64,000 nucleotides of DNA from Zoogloeaceae bacterium (GCA_024235595.1 JACKMC010000015.1:26490-90489), one strand, 5' to 3'. Counted from the first letter of the stretch, positions 53,221 through 62,593 are shown. The notes: generated by a model from the sequence alone, not told the origin. A program made the numbers and translations.

Positions 53221-53912
53221 TCGCAGGCACCGAGCCGGACGTCCTCGTCGTCGAGGACGACGCGCGAATCGCAAGGCTGCTGCTCGACTACCTGCGCGCC
53301 GAGGGTCTGCCCGCCCGCTGGGTGGCCGACGGGCCGGCGGCGGTGGCGGAAATCGACAAGGCCAAGGTGTCGCTGGTCCTTCTGGATCTGAACCTGCCCG
53401 GGCTCGATGGCATCGAGGTGTGTCGCAAGGTACGCACTTTCAGCGACGTGCCGATCATCATGCTCACCGCTCGCGTCGATGAACTCGACCGCCTGCTGGG
53501 CCTGGACACCGGCGCGGACGATTACGTCTGCAAACCGTTCAGTCCGCGCGAGGTCATGGCGCGGGTCAAGGCGCAGCTTCGCCGTGCCGCCGGCCGGCTG
53601 ACGGCCACGCCACCGATCTGGCGGATCGACGACGAGAACCTGAGCATCTGCTGGCGCGAACGGCGCCTGAACCTGACCGTGCTGGAGTTCCGCATCGTGC
53701 GCAGAATGCTTCAGCACCCGGGTCGGGTGTATTCACGTACCCAGTTGCTGGACAGCATGCACCCCGACGAGCGGGATATCAGCGATCGCGCCATAGACAG
53801 CCACGTCAAGAACATCCGGCGCAAGATCCAGGCCGCCGACCCCGATTTCAACGGCATCGTCGCGGTCTATGGCGTCGGCTACCGCTTCGACGCCCCCGAC
53901 GACCCCGATTGA
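53217..53912 (+). CDS. baeR: OmpR-type response regulator, BaeR-like
   Basis: A 231-residue regulator with a receiver (acceptor Asp in LVLLDLNLPGLDG, Lys in YVCKPFSPRE) and winged helix (DSHVKNIRRKIQ; YGVGYRFD). It overlaps the kinase stop by 4 bp. It probably responds to envelope stress, by analogy with BaeR. Confidence 0.88.
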   Translation: MIAGTEPDVLVVEDDARIARLLLDYLRAEGLPARWVADGPAAVAEIDKAKVSLVLLDLNLPGLDGIEVCRKVRTFSDVPIIMLTARVDELDRLLGLDTGADDYVCKPFSPREVMARVKAQLRRAAGRLTATPPIWRIDDENLSICWRERRLNLTVLEFRIVRRMLQHPGRVYSRTQLLDSMHPDERDISDRAIDSHVKNIRRKIQAADPDFNGIVAVYGVGYRFDAPDDPD

Positions 53913-53923
53913 CTCAGGCCGGC

Positions 53924-54298
53924 TCAGGTCCCGGCCTCCTCGTCGAGCAGTCGCTCGCACTCGGCCATCACCGAGCGTGCAAGCTCGGATTCATAGTTGG
54001 GATCGAGCGCCTCCATCATCTCGTGGACGGCGAACAGCCCGGCCTCGCGCGACAGCGAAGCGGCCATGCTGCGGGCGAGCCGGTCGCTGAGTGCCGAGAG
54101 GTGACGGCGCTCGCCGAGCGACAGGCTGCGCCCGGTGCGGGCCAGCCAGTCGGCGGCAAGCGTGGCGCCCTGCCCTTCGGTGGGCCACTGCCCGTGCTCG
54201 AACCAGATCGAGAGGCGCTGCGCAGCGAGCGCAAACACCAGCGCGGCGCGGGAGCCTCGGCTGTCCGCCGGCGGCGGGGTGGAGGGGTTCGTTCTCAT
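53924..54298 (-). CDS. Hypothetical helical protein
   Basis: A 124-residue protein, mostly helical, rich in Ala/Arg/Leu/Glu (SLGERRHLSALSDRLARSM). No family recognised. ATG 54298 with GGTGGA about 9 bp upstream is the chosen start. It lies between the baeR-like gene (convergent) and rlmI (same strand, 18 bp). Confidence 0.6.
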   Translation of the reverse strand: MRTNPSTPPPADSRGSRAALVFALAAQRLSIWFEHGQWPTEGQGATLAADWLARTGRSLSLGERRHLSALSDRLARSMAASLSREAGLFAVHEMMEALDPNYESELARSVMAECERLLDEEAGT

Positions 54299-54316
54299 GC
54301 TCGGCAATCCACCGCC

Positions 54317-55507
54317 TCAGCCAAGCTGGCAGGCGAGCCCCTTGAGGTATTCGCCTTCCGGCACCGCGAGACCGATCGGATGATCGGGCGCGGCGCCCAG
54401 CCGGTGCAGGATACGCGCCTCGACGCCGGCGTCCGACGCGGCGCCGGCAACGATTTTCTGGAACAGTTCCAGCCCCACCCCGCCCGAGCAGGAATAGGTC
54501 ATGAGGATGCCGCCCGGATTGAGGAGGCGAAAGCCCGACAGGTTGATGTCCTTGTAGGCACGCGCGGCACGCTCGGCGTAGGCCGCGGAGGGGGCGAACT
54601 TGGGCGGATCGAGGATGATCATGTCGAAGCTGCGCCCTGCTTCGCGAAGGCTGCGCAAGGCCTTGAACACGTCATCCTCGCACCACTCGGTACGGCTGGC
54701 ATCGAGCTGCGGATTGAGTGCCAGGTTGCGCGCCGCGCTCGCCAGCGCCGGCGCGGAGGAGTCGATCGATACCACCGAGCGGGCCCCGCCCGCCAGGGCC
54801 TGGAGCGAAAAGCCGCCGCTGTAGCAGAAGCAGTTGAGCACATCGCGGCCGGCCGCCAGCTGTCCGGTAAGCAGTCGATTGTCACGCTGGTCGAGATAGA
54901 AGCCGGTCTTGTGACCGCCCACCACATCGACCTCCATGCGAACCCCGTTCTCGACGATGGTCAGCGCCCCATCCGGCAGCACGCCGTAAACGCAGCCGGT
55001 CACCGGCTCGAGGCCTTCACGGCCGCGCACTTCCGAGTCGGAGCGCTCGAACACCGCCTCGCAAGCGGTGGCCTGGACGATGGCGGCGACGATCGCCTCG
55101 CGCCACTTGTCGGCGCCGGCGCTGGTAAGTTGCAAGGCCACCACCTTGCCGTAGCGATCGGCAATCACCCCGGGCAGCCCATCCGATTCACCGTGGATAA
55201 GCCGTACCCCTTGCTGTCCGGCCAGCCACGGATGGGTCTGCCGGCGCGCCACCGAGGCGGCGACTGCGCGCTTGAAGAAGGCATGGTCGATGGCCTGTTG
55301 CGGATCGAAACTCCACACCCGCGCACGGATCTGCGATTCGGGCGACCAGGCCGCCCGGGCCAGCTCGGTGCCATCCGAATCGACCACCGTGACGGTGTCG
55401 CCGGGCCGGGCGCGCCCGTCGAGGCGGTCCACCGAGCCGGCGAAGATCCAGGGGTGACGACGGGCAAGCGAGCGGGCCTTGCCGGGCTTGAGGACGAGTT
55501 GCGTCAT
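54317..55507 (-). CDS. rlmI: 23S rRNA (cytosine-C5)-methyltransferase, RlmI family
   Basis: A 396-residue class I SAM methyltransferase with an N-terminal PUA-like domain (KPGKARSLARRHPWIFAG) and the Rossmann domain with DVLNCFCYSGGFSLQALAGGA (motif I), DPPKFAP (motif IV) and the catalytic-type Cys in YSCSGGV. The DPPKF motif is characteristic of RlmI, which makes m5C1962. ATG 55507 starts the usual MTQLVLKPGKAR. Confidence 0.9.
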   Translation of the reverse strand: MTQLVLKPGKARSLARRHPWIFAGSVDRLDGRARPGDTVTVVDSDGTELARAAWSPESQIRARVWSFDPQQAIDHAFFKRAVAASVARRQTHPWLAGQQGVRLIHGESDGLPGVIADRYGKVVALQLTSAGADKWREAIVAAIVQATACEAVFERSDSEVRGREGLEPVTGCVYGVLPDGALTIVENGVRMEVDVVGGHKTGFYLDQRDNRLLTGQLAAGRDVLNCFCYSGGFSLQALAGGARSVVSIDSSAPALASAARNLALNPQLDASRTEWCEDDVFKALRSLREAGRSFDMIILDPPKFAPSAAYAERAARAYKDINLSGFRLLNPGGILMTYSCSGGVGLELFQKIVAGAASDAGVEARILHRLGAAPDHPIGLAVPEGEYLKGLACQLG

Positions 55508-55713
55508 TGGGGGAGCTGGGAGAATGAATCGGAGGGGCCGAGTTTAGCGGCTTCGCGACGGATATCACAGTGCGCCCGCGGCCGGCCGTGCGCCAGGCGG
55601 TCGTCCAACCTGCCGATCGCCTGCCACGCGTCAAACGACACAGCCGCAGCGGGGCAATCTCTGCTACGCTGCGCGAAGTCCGATTCATCGCAGCATCATT
55701 TCGTAGTTCTCCC

Positions 55714-56220
55714 ATGCGCACCCGTTTCTTCCTCTGCGCAGCACTGGCGCTGAGCGCCTGCTCCGCGCAGGTCCCGCAGGTCTACCGCAAGGAGGCCTTC
55801 GATCCTTCCTCGCCCTTCGAACAGCGCTTTGCCACCACCCCGGAGGTTGCCTGCGAAGCGGGACGCAGGGCCCTGCTGAGCCAGGGCTACCTCATCGATT
55901 CGGAAGAGGCGATGAAGGTGCAGGCGACCAAGGCCTTTCAGCCGGTCAGCGACCAGCAGGTCAAGCTGGTGCTGTCGATTTTCTGCGTACCTTCGGGTGG
56001 GGAAGGCGAGCGCGCAGCGATCTTCGCCAATGGCCGCGAGCTTCGCTATGTACTGAAGGCCAGCGCGGCAAACGCGGGTCTCACGGTGTCGGGCATCGGT
56101 TCGATTTCGCTGCCATGGAATACCACCAACGACTCGCTGGTCAAGGTCGGCGAACAAACCGTCACGGACCCGGAATTCTACCGCCGCTTCTTTGCCCTGA
56201 TCGACACCTTCATGCCCTGA
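55714..56220 (+). CDS. DUF2242 family lipoprotein
   Basis: A 168-residue lipoprotein with signal and lipobox LSAC (Cys16). The family core is ATTPEVACEAGRRALLSQGY, then GLTVSGIGSISLPW and a C-terminal DPEFYRRFF. ATG 55714 begins the signal. A second, clearly related gene follows 68 bp downstream, so this is a tandem duplication. Function unknown. Confidence 0.82.
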   Translation: MRTRFFLCAALALSACSAQVPQVYRKEAFDPSSPFEQRFATTPEVACEAGRRALLSQGYLIDSEEAMKVQATKAFQPVSDQQVKLVLSIFCVPSGGEGERAAIFANGRELRYVLKASAANAGLTVSGIGSISLPWNTTNDSLVKVGEQTVTDPEFYRRFFALIDTFMP

Positions 56221-56288
56221 GCGCGGGGCAGGCGTAGCCGCCGCGCCCCAATCGGCTTAGACTCTCCACATGCCTATCGAATGGGGGT

Positions 56289-56798
56289 ATGGAGATGAAG
56301 ATCCGGTCCATGATCGCAATACCGACGGCGGCGATTCTGCTCGGGGCATGCGGCGGGCCATCGGTGTACGAGGATGAGTCCTTCAGCGAATCCTCGCCCT
56401 ATGCCCGCCGCTATCCGACCGATGCCGCGGCCACCTGCATCGCCGCCCGCCAGGTGCTGCTGAGCCAGGGCTACGGGCTCACCGAGGAATCGAATTATTC
56501 GATCAAGGGCAGCAAGGCCTACCAGCCCGACGACGACGAACACCTCACCCTGGAGCTCACCGTCGTGTGCATGGACAGGAAAAACGGCGGCAGCATGGCC
56601 TACGCCAACGCGGTGCAGACCGTCTATGCGCTCAAGGCCAGCAATTCGAACGCCGGCCTGAGCGTTTCCGGGGTCGGCTCGATCTCGCTGCCGTGGACGT
56701 CCGACGGCGACACGCTGTCGAAGAAGGCCGCAGAAACGGTGGCCGAGCCCGAATTCTATGAGCGCTTCTTCAATCTGCTCGGCAAGATGCTGAACTGA
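56289..56798 (+). CDS. DUF2242 family lipoprotein, paralogue
   Basis: A 169-residue lipoprotein with lipobox LGAC (Cys21) and the same core as its neighbour: ATCIAARQVLLSQGY, GLSVSGVGSISLPW, EPEFYERFF. The sequence differs substantially outside these blocks, so the duplication is old. The start may be ATG 56289 or 56295; both precede the same signal peptide. Confidence 0.82.
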   Translation: MEMKIRSMIAIPTAAILLGACGGPSVYEDESFSESSPYARRYPTDAAATCIAARQVLLSQGYGLTEESNYSIKGSKAYQPDDDEHLTLELTVVCMDRKNGGSMAYANAVQTVYALKASNSNAGLSVSGVGSISLPWTSDGDTLSKKAAETVAEPEFYERFFNLLGKMLN

Positions 56799-56825
56799 GC
56801 CGCGGTGCCTTCGGAGCGCGGCTCA
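56796..56825. terminator. Inverted repeat spanning both stop codons of convergent genes
   Basis: TGAGCCGCG (56796-56804) and CGCGGCTCA (56817-56825) pair perfectly; each arm includes one stop codon. There is no T-run. It is a shared end-of-gene hairpin for the DUF2242 gene and xerC. Confidence 0.45.
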
Positions 56826-57749
56826 GGGCTTGTCGGGCTTGCGCCGTGCGCGCGGGTGGGCCGCATCGTAGGTTTTGGCCAGATGCTGAAAATCGAGATG
56901 GGTGTAGATTTGCGTGGTGCGAATACTGGCGTGTCCCAGCAACTCCTGCACCGCTCGCAGGTCACTGCTCGACTGCAGCAGATGTGAGGCGAAGCTGTGG
57001 CGCAGCATGTGCGGATGAACATGTACGTTCATACCCTGCTTTTGCGCCCAACGGTCGAGCCGCCTGCCGATCATGCTGGTAGACAGGCGCCCGCCGCGCT
57101 GGCTCACGAATAATGCCGGCTCGTCCCCGGCGGCAAGCGCGCCCCGCAAATCTTGCCAGGCCTGCAGTGCAAGACGTGCCTTGGCGCCCACCGGCACGAT
57201 GCGGGTCTTGCCGCGCTTGCCACAGACGGTGACCTCGCCAGCCGCCAGATCCACCCCTTGAGCGAGGTTCAGCCCGGCAAGCTCGGAGAGCCGCAGCCCA
57301 CTCGAATAGAAGAGCTCGAACATCGCGCAGTCGCGAATTTCGAGAGGGTCTTCGGGGAGCGCGTCGAGCAGCGCGCCCGCCTGATCCGGGCTCAGCACCC
57401 CCGGCAGGCGCTTTGGCGAGCGCGGGGCACGGATGCCATCGACCGGGTTGGCGGGAAGATCGTGCAATCGCACCAGCCAGCGGAAAAAGCCGCGCCATGA
57501 GGACAGCGCCCGGGCGATCGAGCGACCACCCAGACCCTCGCTGTGGAGCCGCGCGGCAAACTGCCTGATGTCGTGGCTGCGCAAGCATTCGGCCGTTCGC
57601 CCCTGCGCAAGGCTGAAGAGCCGCCCCAGGTCACGGCGATAGGCTTCCAGCGTATGCGCGCTCGCCCGTCGCTCGCTGGCGAGATATGCGAGGTAGCGTT
57701 CGGCCGCCGGCGGCAGCGACGGCGCCCCGGTTTGGGCAAGGTCAGCCAA
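56823..57749 (-). CDS. xerC: Tyrosine recombinase XerC
   Basis: A 308-residue integrase-fold recombinase that resolves chromosome dimers at dif with XerD. It has the N-terminal SAM-like core-binding domain and the catalytic R-K-H-R-H-Y set: Arg in SGLRLSE, Lys in CGKRGKTR, HMLRHSFAS, and Tyr in TTQIYTHLDF. The TTG start overlaps the DUF484 stop. It is the last gene of dapF-DUF484-xerC, the arrangement conserved in many proteobacteria. Confidence 0.96.
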   Translation of the reverse strand: MADLAQTGAPSLPPAAERYLAYLASERRASAHTLEAYRRDLGRLFSLAQGRTAECLRSHDIRQFAARLHSEGLGGRSIARALSSWRGFFRWLVRLHDLPANPVDGIRAPRSPKRLPGVLSPDQAGALLDALPEDPLEIRDCAMFELFYSSGLRLSELAGLNLAQGVDLAAGEVTVCGKRGKTRIVPVGAKARLALQAWQDLRGALAAGDEPALFVSQRGGRLSTSMIGRRLDRWAQKQGMNVHVHPHMLRHSFASHLLQSSSDLRAVQELLGHASIRTTQIYTHLDFQHLAKTYDAAHPRARRKPDKP

Positions 57750-58398
57750 GTTGGCGCTGCACGGCCGCGCTCAACAGCTCACCGAGCCGGGTGACATAGA
57801 GCGTGCCCATCTCCGGGTAGAAGCGCTCGGCCTCTTCGCTGCCCAGCGCCAGCAGACCAAACACCTGAGCGTCGCGACGCAGCGGCACCAGACACACTGA
57901 ACGAACCAGCGGCCCGGCCTCTCCGAACCACTCGAGGACCTCGAGGTTCGCGGGCTCGCCGCAATAGGGATGAAGCATGTCGCCGGCGTAGTAACCGAGT
58001 GCCTCCGAGACGGGCTCGAACTCCGCGCCCGGTTTCTTCAGCACGCTGTTCCAGATCCGCACCGCAACATGAGGTATTGCGAAATCATCCTGCAAGTGAG
58101 ACATCAGCGCATGACGCACGGCATCGAAATCGTCCGCTGCGAGCAGGCTCAGCACGAGACGATGCGTCTTTGTGCCGATCTCGTCGTTCTCCTCGCCAAA
58201 GCGGATCAATTCGGCAAATTTGTGCTCGAGCTGGCGAATTTTTTCGCGCAGCGCGAGAAGCTGTCTCTCGGTCAGCGAAATCGCCTGGCCGTTGTGCGGG
58301 TGCGATACCGAAAGATGCGCCAGGAGTTCGGCATTCTCATCGAAAAAAGCGGGATTTTCCTGCAAGTACACTGCAACGTCCTGGGCGCTCATGCTCAT
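57742..58398 (-). CDS. DUF484 family GAF-like protein
   Basis: A 218-residue protein beginning MSMSAQDVAVYLQENPAFF, the DUF484 start, followed by a coiled coil (LLALREKIRQLEHKFAEL) and a GAF-like domain with RSVCLVPLRRDAQVFGLLALGSEE. It lies between dapF (16 bp gap with AAGGAAGAG) and xerC (overlap). Function is not established; the GAF fold suggests small-molecule binding. Confidence 0.9.
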   Translation of the reverse strand: MSMSAQDVAVYLQENPAFFDENAELLAHLSVSHPHNGQAISLTERQLLALREKIRQLEHKFAELIRFGEENDEIGTKTHRLVLSLLAADDFDAVRHALMSHLQDDFAIPHVAVRIWNSVLKKPGAEFEPVSEALGYYAGDMLHPYCGEPANLEVLEWFGEAGPLVRSVCLVPLRRDAQVFGLLALGSEEAERFYPEMGTLYVTRLGELLSAAVQRQLG

Positions 58399-58414
58399 GG
58401 GGTCTCTCTTCCTT

Positions 58415-59248
58415 TCAGGGCAACTCGATTTCGGCGTCGAATACGCTCACCGCGGGGCCGGTCATCAGCACCGGCCTTCCGCTCCCCTCCCAGGCGATCG
58501 ACAGTTCACCGCCACGGGTGTCGACACGCACCGGCGATTCGAGCAGCCCGCGGGCGATACCGGCCACGACCGCTGCGCAAGCGCCGGTTCCGCAGGCCAG
58601 CGTCTCACCGGCGCCACGCTCATACACCCGCAGCCGGATATGGTGTGGATCGAGCACCTGCATGAAGCCGGCATTGACCCGCGCGGGAAAACGCGGATGA
58701 GACTCGATCGCCGGCCCCTCCCTGGCGACTGGCGCCGCATCGACATCGGCGACGACCTGGACCGCATGCGGGTTGCCCATGCTCACCGCGGTGATGGGCA
58801 CGCTGCGCCCACTCACCTCGAGCGGCTGGACCACCGCGGCGGAGTCGGAAACGAAGGGAATCAGCCGCGGCTCGAAAACCGGCACGCCCATATCGACCGT
58901 GACCTTGCCGTCTGACTCCAGCCTTGGCGAGATGACGCCCGAGCGGGTCTCGACGCGGATCTCGCGCTTATCGCTGAGGTGCTTGTCGTGCACGAAGCGC
59001 ACGAAGCAACGCGCGCCGTTACCGCACTGCTCGACCTCGCCGCCGTCGGCATTGTAGATCCGGTAGCGGAAATCCACGCCACTGCTCGAGGGCGCTTCGA
59101 CGACCAGCAACTGGTCGCAGCCGACACCGAAATGCCGGTCTGACAGAAAGCGTACCTGCGCGGCCGAGAGCTCGACCGACTGGTTGATCGCATCGACCAC
59201 CACGAAGTCGTTGCCCAGGCCATGCATCTTGGTAAAGCGCAGTCGCAT
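58415..59248 (-). CDS. dapF: Diaminopimelate epimerase
   Basis: A 277-residue enzyme converting LL- to meso-diaminopimelate for lysine and peptidoglycan. The two active-site Cys are in the conserved contexts VEQCGNGARCFVRF (first) and LACGTGACAAVV (second). The N-terminus MRLRFTKMHGLGNDFVV is diagnostic. It is first in the dapF-DUF484-xerC operon. Confidence 0.97.
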   Translation of the reverse strand: MRLRFTKMHGLGNDFVVVDAINQSVELSAAQVRFLSDRHFGVGCDQLLVVEAPSSSGVDFRYRIYNADGGEVEQCGNGARCFVRFVHDKHLSDKREIRVETRSGVISPRLESDGKVTVDMGVPVFEPRLIPFVSDSAAVVQPLEVSGRSVPITAVSMGNPHAVQVVADVDAAPVAREGPAIESHPRFPARVNAGFMQVLDPHHIRLRVYERGAGETLACGTGACAAVVAGIARGLLESPVRVDTRGGELSIAWEGSGRPVLMTGPAVSVFDAEIELP

Positions 59249-59320
59249 CGGATCTCGATCGCCGAAATGTAATCGGGCGATTGTCCCGCAGCGCGTCGGC
59301 CAGGTCCACTGCGGCGCCGC

Positions 59321-60232
59321 TCAGCGCCCCGCCCGGCCGGCATCGGGCGCGCGCCGTGCCTCGAAATGGATGGGACGATATGCCGAGAAGCCACCGCTGG
59401 TGGCGAGTCGGAAACGGATCACCTCGCCGTCCAGCTCGCCACCATATCGATGACGAAGGGTTCGGGTTTGGTCGCCCGAGGCGACCTCGCTGGCGGTTTC
59501 GAAATGGATGTCGTGCCCGTCGACACGCAAGGATTCCATCGCCCGCGGGATGCCGAGATAGCTCGCAGTGCCTTCCCAGCGCCCGCCGAGGCGCTCGAAC
59601 TTGAACATTTCCGCGTGCGTGTCGCCCCAGTCGTAGCTGACATCGGCCCGCCAGCTTCCGGCCAGCGCGGGCGCGGCCGGCGCGAGGAGCCAGTAGGCGA
59701 AGGCGACAACCGCGCAGGCGAGCGCAAATGCGGCAAGCCGCACGCTCCAGCGCTTGAGCCTGGAGGGTCGCGCCGCCAGCAAGGGCGCGAGCGCCGTGCC
59801 GAGTCGAGCCAGACCGTCGCGCCAGCCCTCGTCCTCGAGCGTGATCGCATGCAACCTGGCGAGCGGGCGCAGAGGCAATGGCAGTGAGGCCTCGTCGGGC
59901 ATTGTCGCGCCGGCCACCAGAACCGGGATCACCGGCTTGCCGCTGCCCAGCGCCACACTGATCTCCTTGCACACAAGGTCATCCGCCTCGTCGAGTCGGC
60001 GCACACCGTCCCGCGACGCTTCGAGCCAGCGCGGCCCGATCACCACCAGCACCGCCACCGACGAACGGATGCGACGCTCCAGCACCAGCGGATAGGCCTG
60101 CCCCGGCAGCAGGTCGCTCACATCGCGAAAGGCCGAATCCGCCCCGAAGATCCGTTCGAGCCCTTCCTCGAGACGACCGGCATAGCCCCCCGCGTCCTCG
60201 CGACGATAGGAAATGAAGATGCTCGGGGTCAT
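59321..60232 (-). CDS. TIR-domain protein with one membrane helix and a C-terminal beta domain
   Basis: A 303-residue protein. The N-terminal TIR-like domain starts SIFISYRREDAGGYAGRL (residues 4-21), with SSVAVLVVIGPRWLEA and a Glu in LVCKEI at the usual NADase catalytic position. A basic linker and a single helix (AAFALACAVVAFAYWLLA, about 167-185) follow, then a beta-rich domain (SWRADVSYDWGDTHAEMF). ATG 60232 has GAGGAG upstream. It could signal or act in defence through NAD cleavage, but no partner gene is adjacent. Confidence 0.75.
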   Translation of the reverse strand: MTPSIFISYRREDAGGYAGRLEEGLERIFGADSAFRDVSDLLPGQAYPLVLERRIRSSVAVLVVIGPRWLEASRDGVRRLDEADDLVCKEISVALGSGKPVIPVLVAGATMPDEASLPLPLRPLARLHAITLEDEGWRDGLARLGTALAPLLAARPSRLKRWSVRLAAFALACAVVAFAYWLLAPAAPALAGSWRADVSYDWGDTHAEMFKFERLGGRWEGTASYLGIPRAMESLRVDGHDIHFETASEVASGDQTRTLRHRYGGELDGEVIRFRLATSGGFSAYRPIHFEARRAPDAGRAGR

Positions 60233-60540
60233 CCGCACGGCTCCTCCCGCACGATCCCACGACATCCACCACCGCTAGAAAAAGTTGGCAGACCAGACAT
60301 TTGACGGCTCCTGGCGAGACTCGGGCCCGTGCCATGGCAATACGCGGCTCAGGCAGCGGGCTGCTCTGCATCAGACTAGTCCATCGGCATCGAATCTGCC
60401 GCACCGAGGCGACGAACCGCCGACCATCCGGCCCCGCCGGGCTGCAATAGCCCCGCCGCACTTGTATCATTCACGATCGCCAGACACCCGAACCGCGCCG
60501 CCAGACGGTCTCGCGGTCGCCACCACATCCGGAGCGCCGC

Positions 60541-60789
60541 ATGACCCCCGAGCCAGACACGCCACCGAGCCGCATCCCCTGGCTGGCCTGGTTCATGGCG
60601 CTGTGCGGTACGGCGACGACGGTGTTCGGGCTGGCGCTGATGCTCGGGGCAGGCCGCGACTGGCATCCGCTGCTGGCCGAAGACGGCGCGGGCGTCGTCT
60701 TCCTGGTCTCGGGCATCGCACTGGCGGGCAGCGCCGCCTTTCCGATCGTGCTGCGCCGCCTGGCGAGCGCCGACGAAAACCCTCAGTAG
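60541..60789 (+). CDS. Small two-helix membrane protein
   Basis: An 82-residue protein with two predicted helices (WLAWFMALCGTATTVFGLAL and GVVFLVSGIALAGSAAFPIV). No family assigned. It converges on the acyltransferase gene, with a 7-bp overlap of their 3' ends. Confidence 0.6.
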   Translation: MTPEPDTPPSRIPWLAWFMALCGTATTVFGLALMLGAGRDWHPLLAEDGAGVVFLVSGIALAGSAAFPIVLRRLASADENPQ

Positions 60790-61679
60790 ATCCGGGGCTC
60801 GCCCTCGGGACGCGTCTTGAAACGCTTGTGGACCCAGTAGTACTGGTCGGGCATGGTGCGCACCAGCGCCTCGATCTCGGCGTTCATGCGGGCCACGTCG
60901 GCGTCGACGTCGCCGGAAGGAAAATTCTCCCAGGGCTCGCCGAAACTGAGTCGATAGCCTTGTCCGCCCGGCAGCAACCGGGTCACGCACGGCACCACCA
61001 CCGCATCGGCCATGCGGGCGAAGCGCGGCAGGCCGGTGATGGTGGCCGCCTGGACTCCAAAGAAGGGCGCGAAAACCGACTCCTTCCGGCCGTGATCCAT
61101 GTCGGGCAGATAATAGAAGGGCCGGCCGGCCCTCATCGCCTTGACCGTGGCGCGAATGCTCTCGTGACGTGGCTGCAGCAACTGATCGCCGAAACGGCTG
61201 CGGCCGTGAAGAAGCCAGCGGTCGATCACCTGGTTGCGCTGGCGAGCGTAGATGCTGACGATGTCGAACAGCATGGTGACGCGGGTGCCACCCATGTCCA
61301 GCCCGACGAAATGCGGCGCCATGAGGATCACCGGGCGCCCGGCCGACAGCAGCGCGCGTACCCGCTCATCGCCGTCGACCGCGATCAGGCGCTCCAGGCG
61401 CGCCCGTGGCGCCCACCACAGCAAGCCACGTTCGAGCAGGGTGCGTCCGAGGTTGGCAAAGAGCCGCCGCGCCATGCGGTCGCGTTCGGCCTGGCTCAGT
61501 TCGGGAAAAGCCAGTCGCAGATTGATTCTCACCACGCGCCGGCGCGGCGCGATCAGCACATGGAGCAGCAGCCCGAGCGCGCTGCCGAGCGGCGCCAGGA
61601 TCGCCAGCGGCAACCAGTGCAGAAGCCACAGCAAGGCGACGAGAAACCGGCTCGGCAACTCGGCAATCCAGCGCTTCAC
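60783..61679 (-). CDS. lpxL: LpxL/HtrB-family lipid A late acyltransferase (first of two)
   Basis: A 298-residue LPLAT with an N-terminal membrane helix, the HX4D-type motif in APHFVGLDMGG (H...D), an acidic motif PDMDHGRKES, and a C-terminal YYWVHKRFKTRP. GTG 61679 overlaps the stop of the preceding homologue (GTGA). It is one of two related acyltransferases here, likely adding secondary acyl chains to lipid A. Which of the two is first or second in the pathway cannot be told. Confidence 0.88.
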   Translation of the reverse strand: MKRWIAELPSRFLVALLWLLHWLPLAILAPLGSALGLLLHVLIAPRRRVVRINLRLAFPELSQAERDRMARRLFANLGRTLLERGLLWWAPRARLERLIAVDGDERVRALLSAGRPVILMAPHFVGLDMGGTRVTMLFDIVSIYARQRNQVIDRWLLHGRSRFGDQLLQPRHESIRATVKAMRAGRPFYYLPDMDHGRKESVFAPFFGVQAATITGLPRFARMADAVVVPCVTRLLPGGQGYRLSFGEPWENFPSGDVDADVARMNAEIEALVRTMPDQYYWVHKRFKTRPEGEPRIY

Positions 61680-62542
61680 GCTCCGCTCTCCGGTCGAGTC
61701 CCGCCTTTCGGGGCCTTGTAGCGGTTGTATCCCCACAGGTACTGGGCCGGCTGCTGGCGAATCAAGGTTTCGAGTTCCCGATTGATCGCCGCCACCCGTG
61801 CCTCGATATCGCCCTCGATCGGCGCTTGCGGTCGCGTCAGTCGCAGGTGATACCCCTCGCCCCGCGGCAGCCGCTCGCCCCATGCCATGATCACCTCGCT
61901 ACCGGACACTTCGGACAGCCGCGCCGCGAGCGTCATCGAATAGGCAGGGCGGCCGAAAAACGGCACCCACAGGCCCTCTCCGTTGCCGGGGACCTGATCC
62001 GGAAGCATCCCTACCGCTTCGCCGGCGCGCAAGGCCTTGACCAGCTTGCGCACTCCGGACATGTCGGCCGGCGCCAAGCGCATGCCCGAGCGAGCGCCAC
62101 GGCCGGCCTCGACGAGCGGCTGCAGTGCGGCGCGCTTGGGCCGCCGATAGAGCACGGTGATCGGGTGACGCGAGGCATAGAACTGCGCGGCGATCTCGAA
62201 ACAGCCCAGATGCGGTGTCAGGAAGAGGATCCCGTGCCCCGCAGCCCTCGCCTCCTCGACCAGTTCCCAGCCCGAAACCCTGACCTTGTCGACGACTTCG
62301 GCATGACTGCGCAGCCACACCCAGGGCAGCTCCAGCGCCTGCTCGCCCGCGCCGCGGACCGCCGCAGCCAGCAAGCCTCGCGGCACCGCACCGGCGAAGG
62401 CCTGTGACAGATTGCCCCGAAGGCGCTGCCGGTACTTGGCCGAGAGCCAGTAGGTCAGCCATCCCGCCACGGCACCAAGGCGATGCAAAGTGGCGAGAGA
62501 ACGACGCGAGAGAAAACAAAACAGACGGAAAATCAAGGGCAA
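61676..62542 (-). CDS. LpxL/LpxM-family acyltransferase (second of two)
   Basis: A 288-residue homologue with an HX4-acidic motif in TPHLGCFEIAA, LPDQVPGNGEG, and WGYNRYKAP near the end. The start is TTG 62542 because no ATG or GTG precedes the conserved FRLFCFLSRRSL; this is uncertain. It is first of the two-gene operon, divergent from metK over about 230 bp that hold the metK promoter and leader. Confidence 0.85.
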   Translation of the reverse strand: MPLIFRLFCFLSRRSLATLHRLGAVAGWLTYWLSAKYRQRLRGNLSQAFAGAVPRGLLAAAVRGAGEQALELPWVWLRSHAEVVDKVRVSGWELVEEARAAGHGILFLTPHLGCFEIAAQFYASRHPITVLYRRPKRAALQPLVEAGRGARSGMRLAPADMSGVRKLVKALRAGEAVGMLPDQVPGNGEGLWVPFFGRPAYSMTLAARLSEVSGSEVIMAWGERLPRGEGYHLRLTRPQAPIEGDIEARVAAINRELETLIRQQPAQYLWGYNRYKAPKGGTRPESGA

Positions 62543-62593
62543 ATTCGTCGCAGGCGGAAAGATTGGACAGGCAAAACCCGCAATGACTTAGTG

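Noticed and set aside
53909..55753. 614-residue plus-strand frame over rlmI
   Set aside because: Antisense of the rlmI coding region, with shadow-frame composition.
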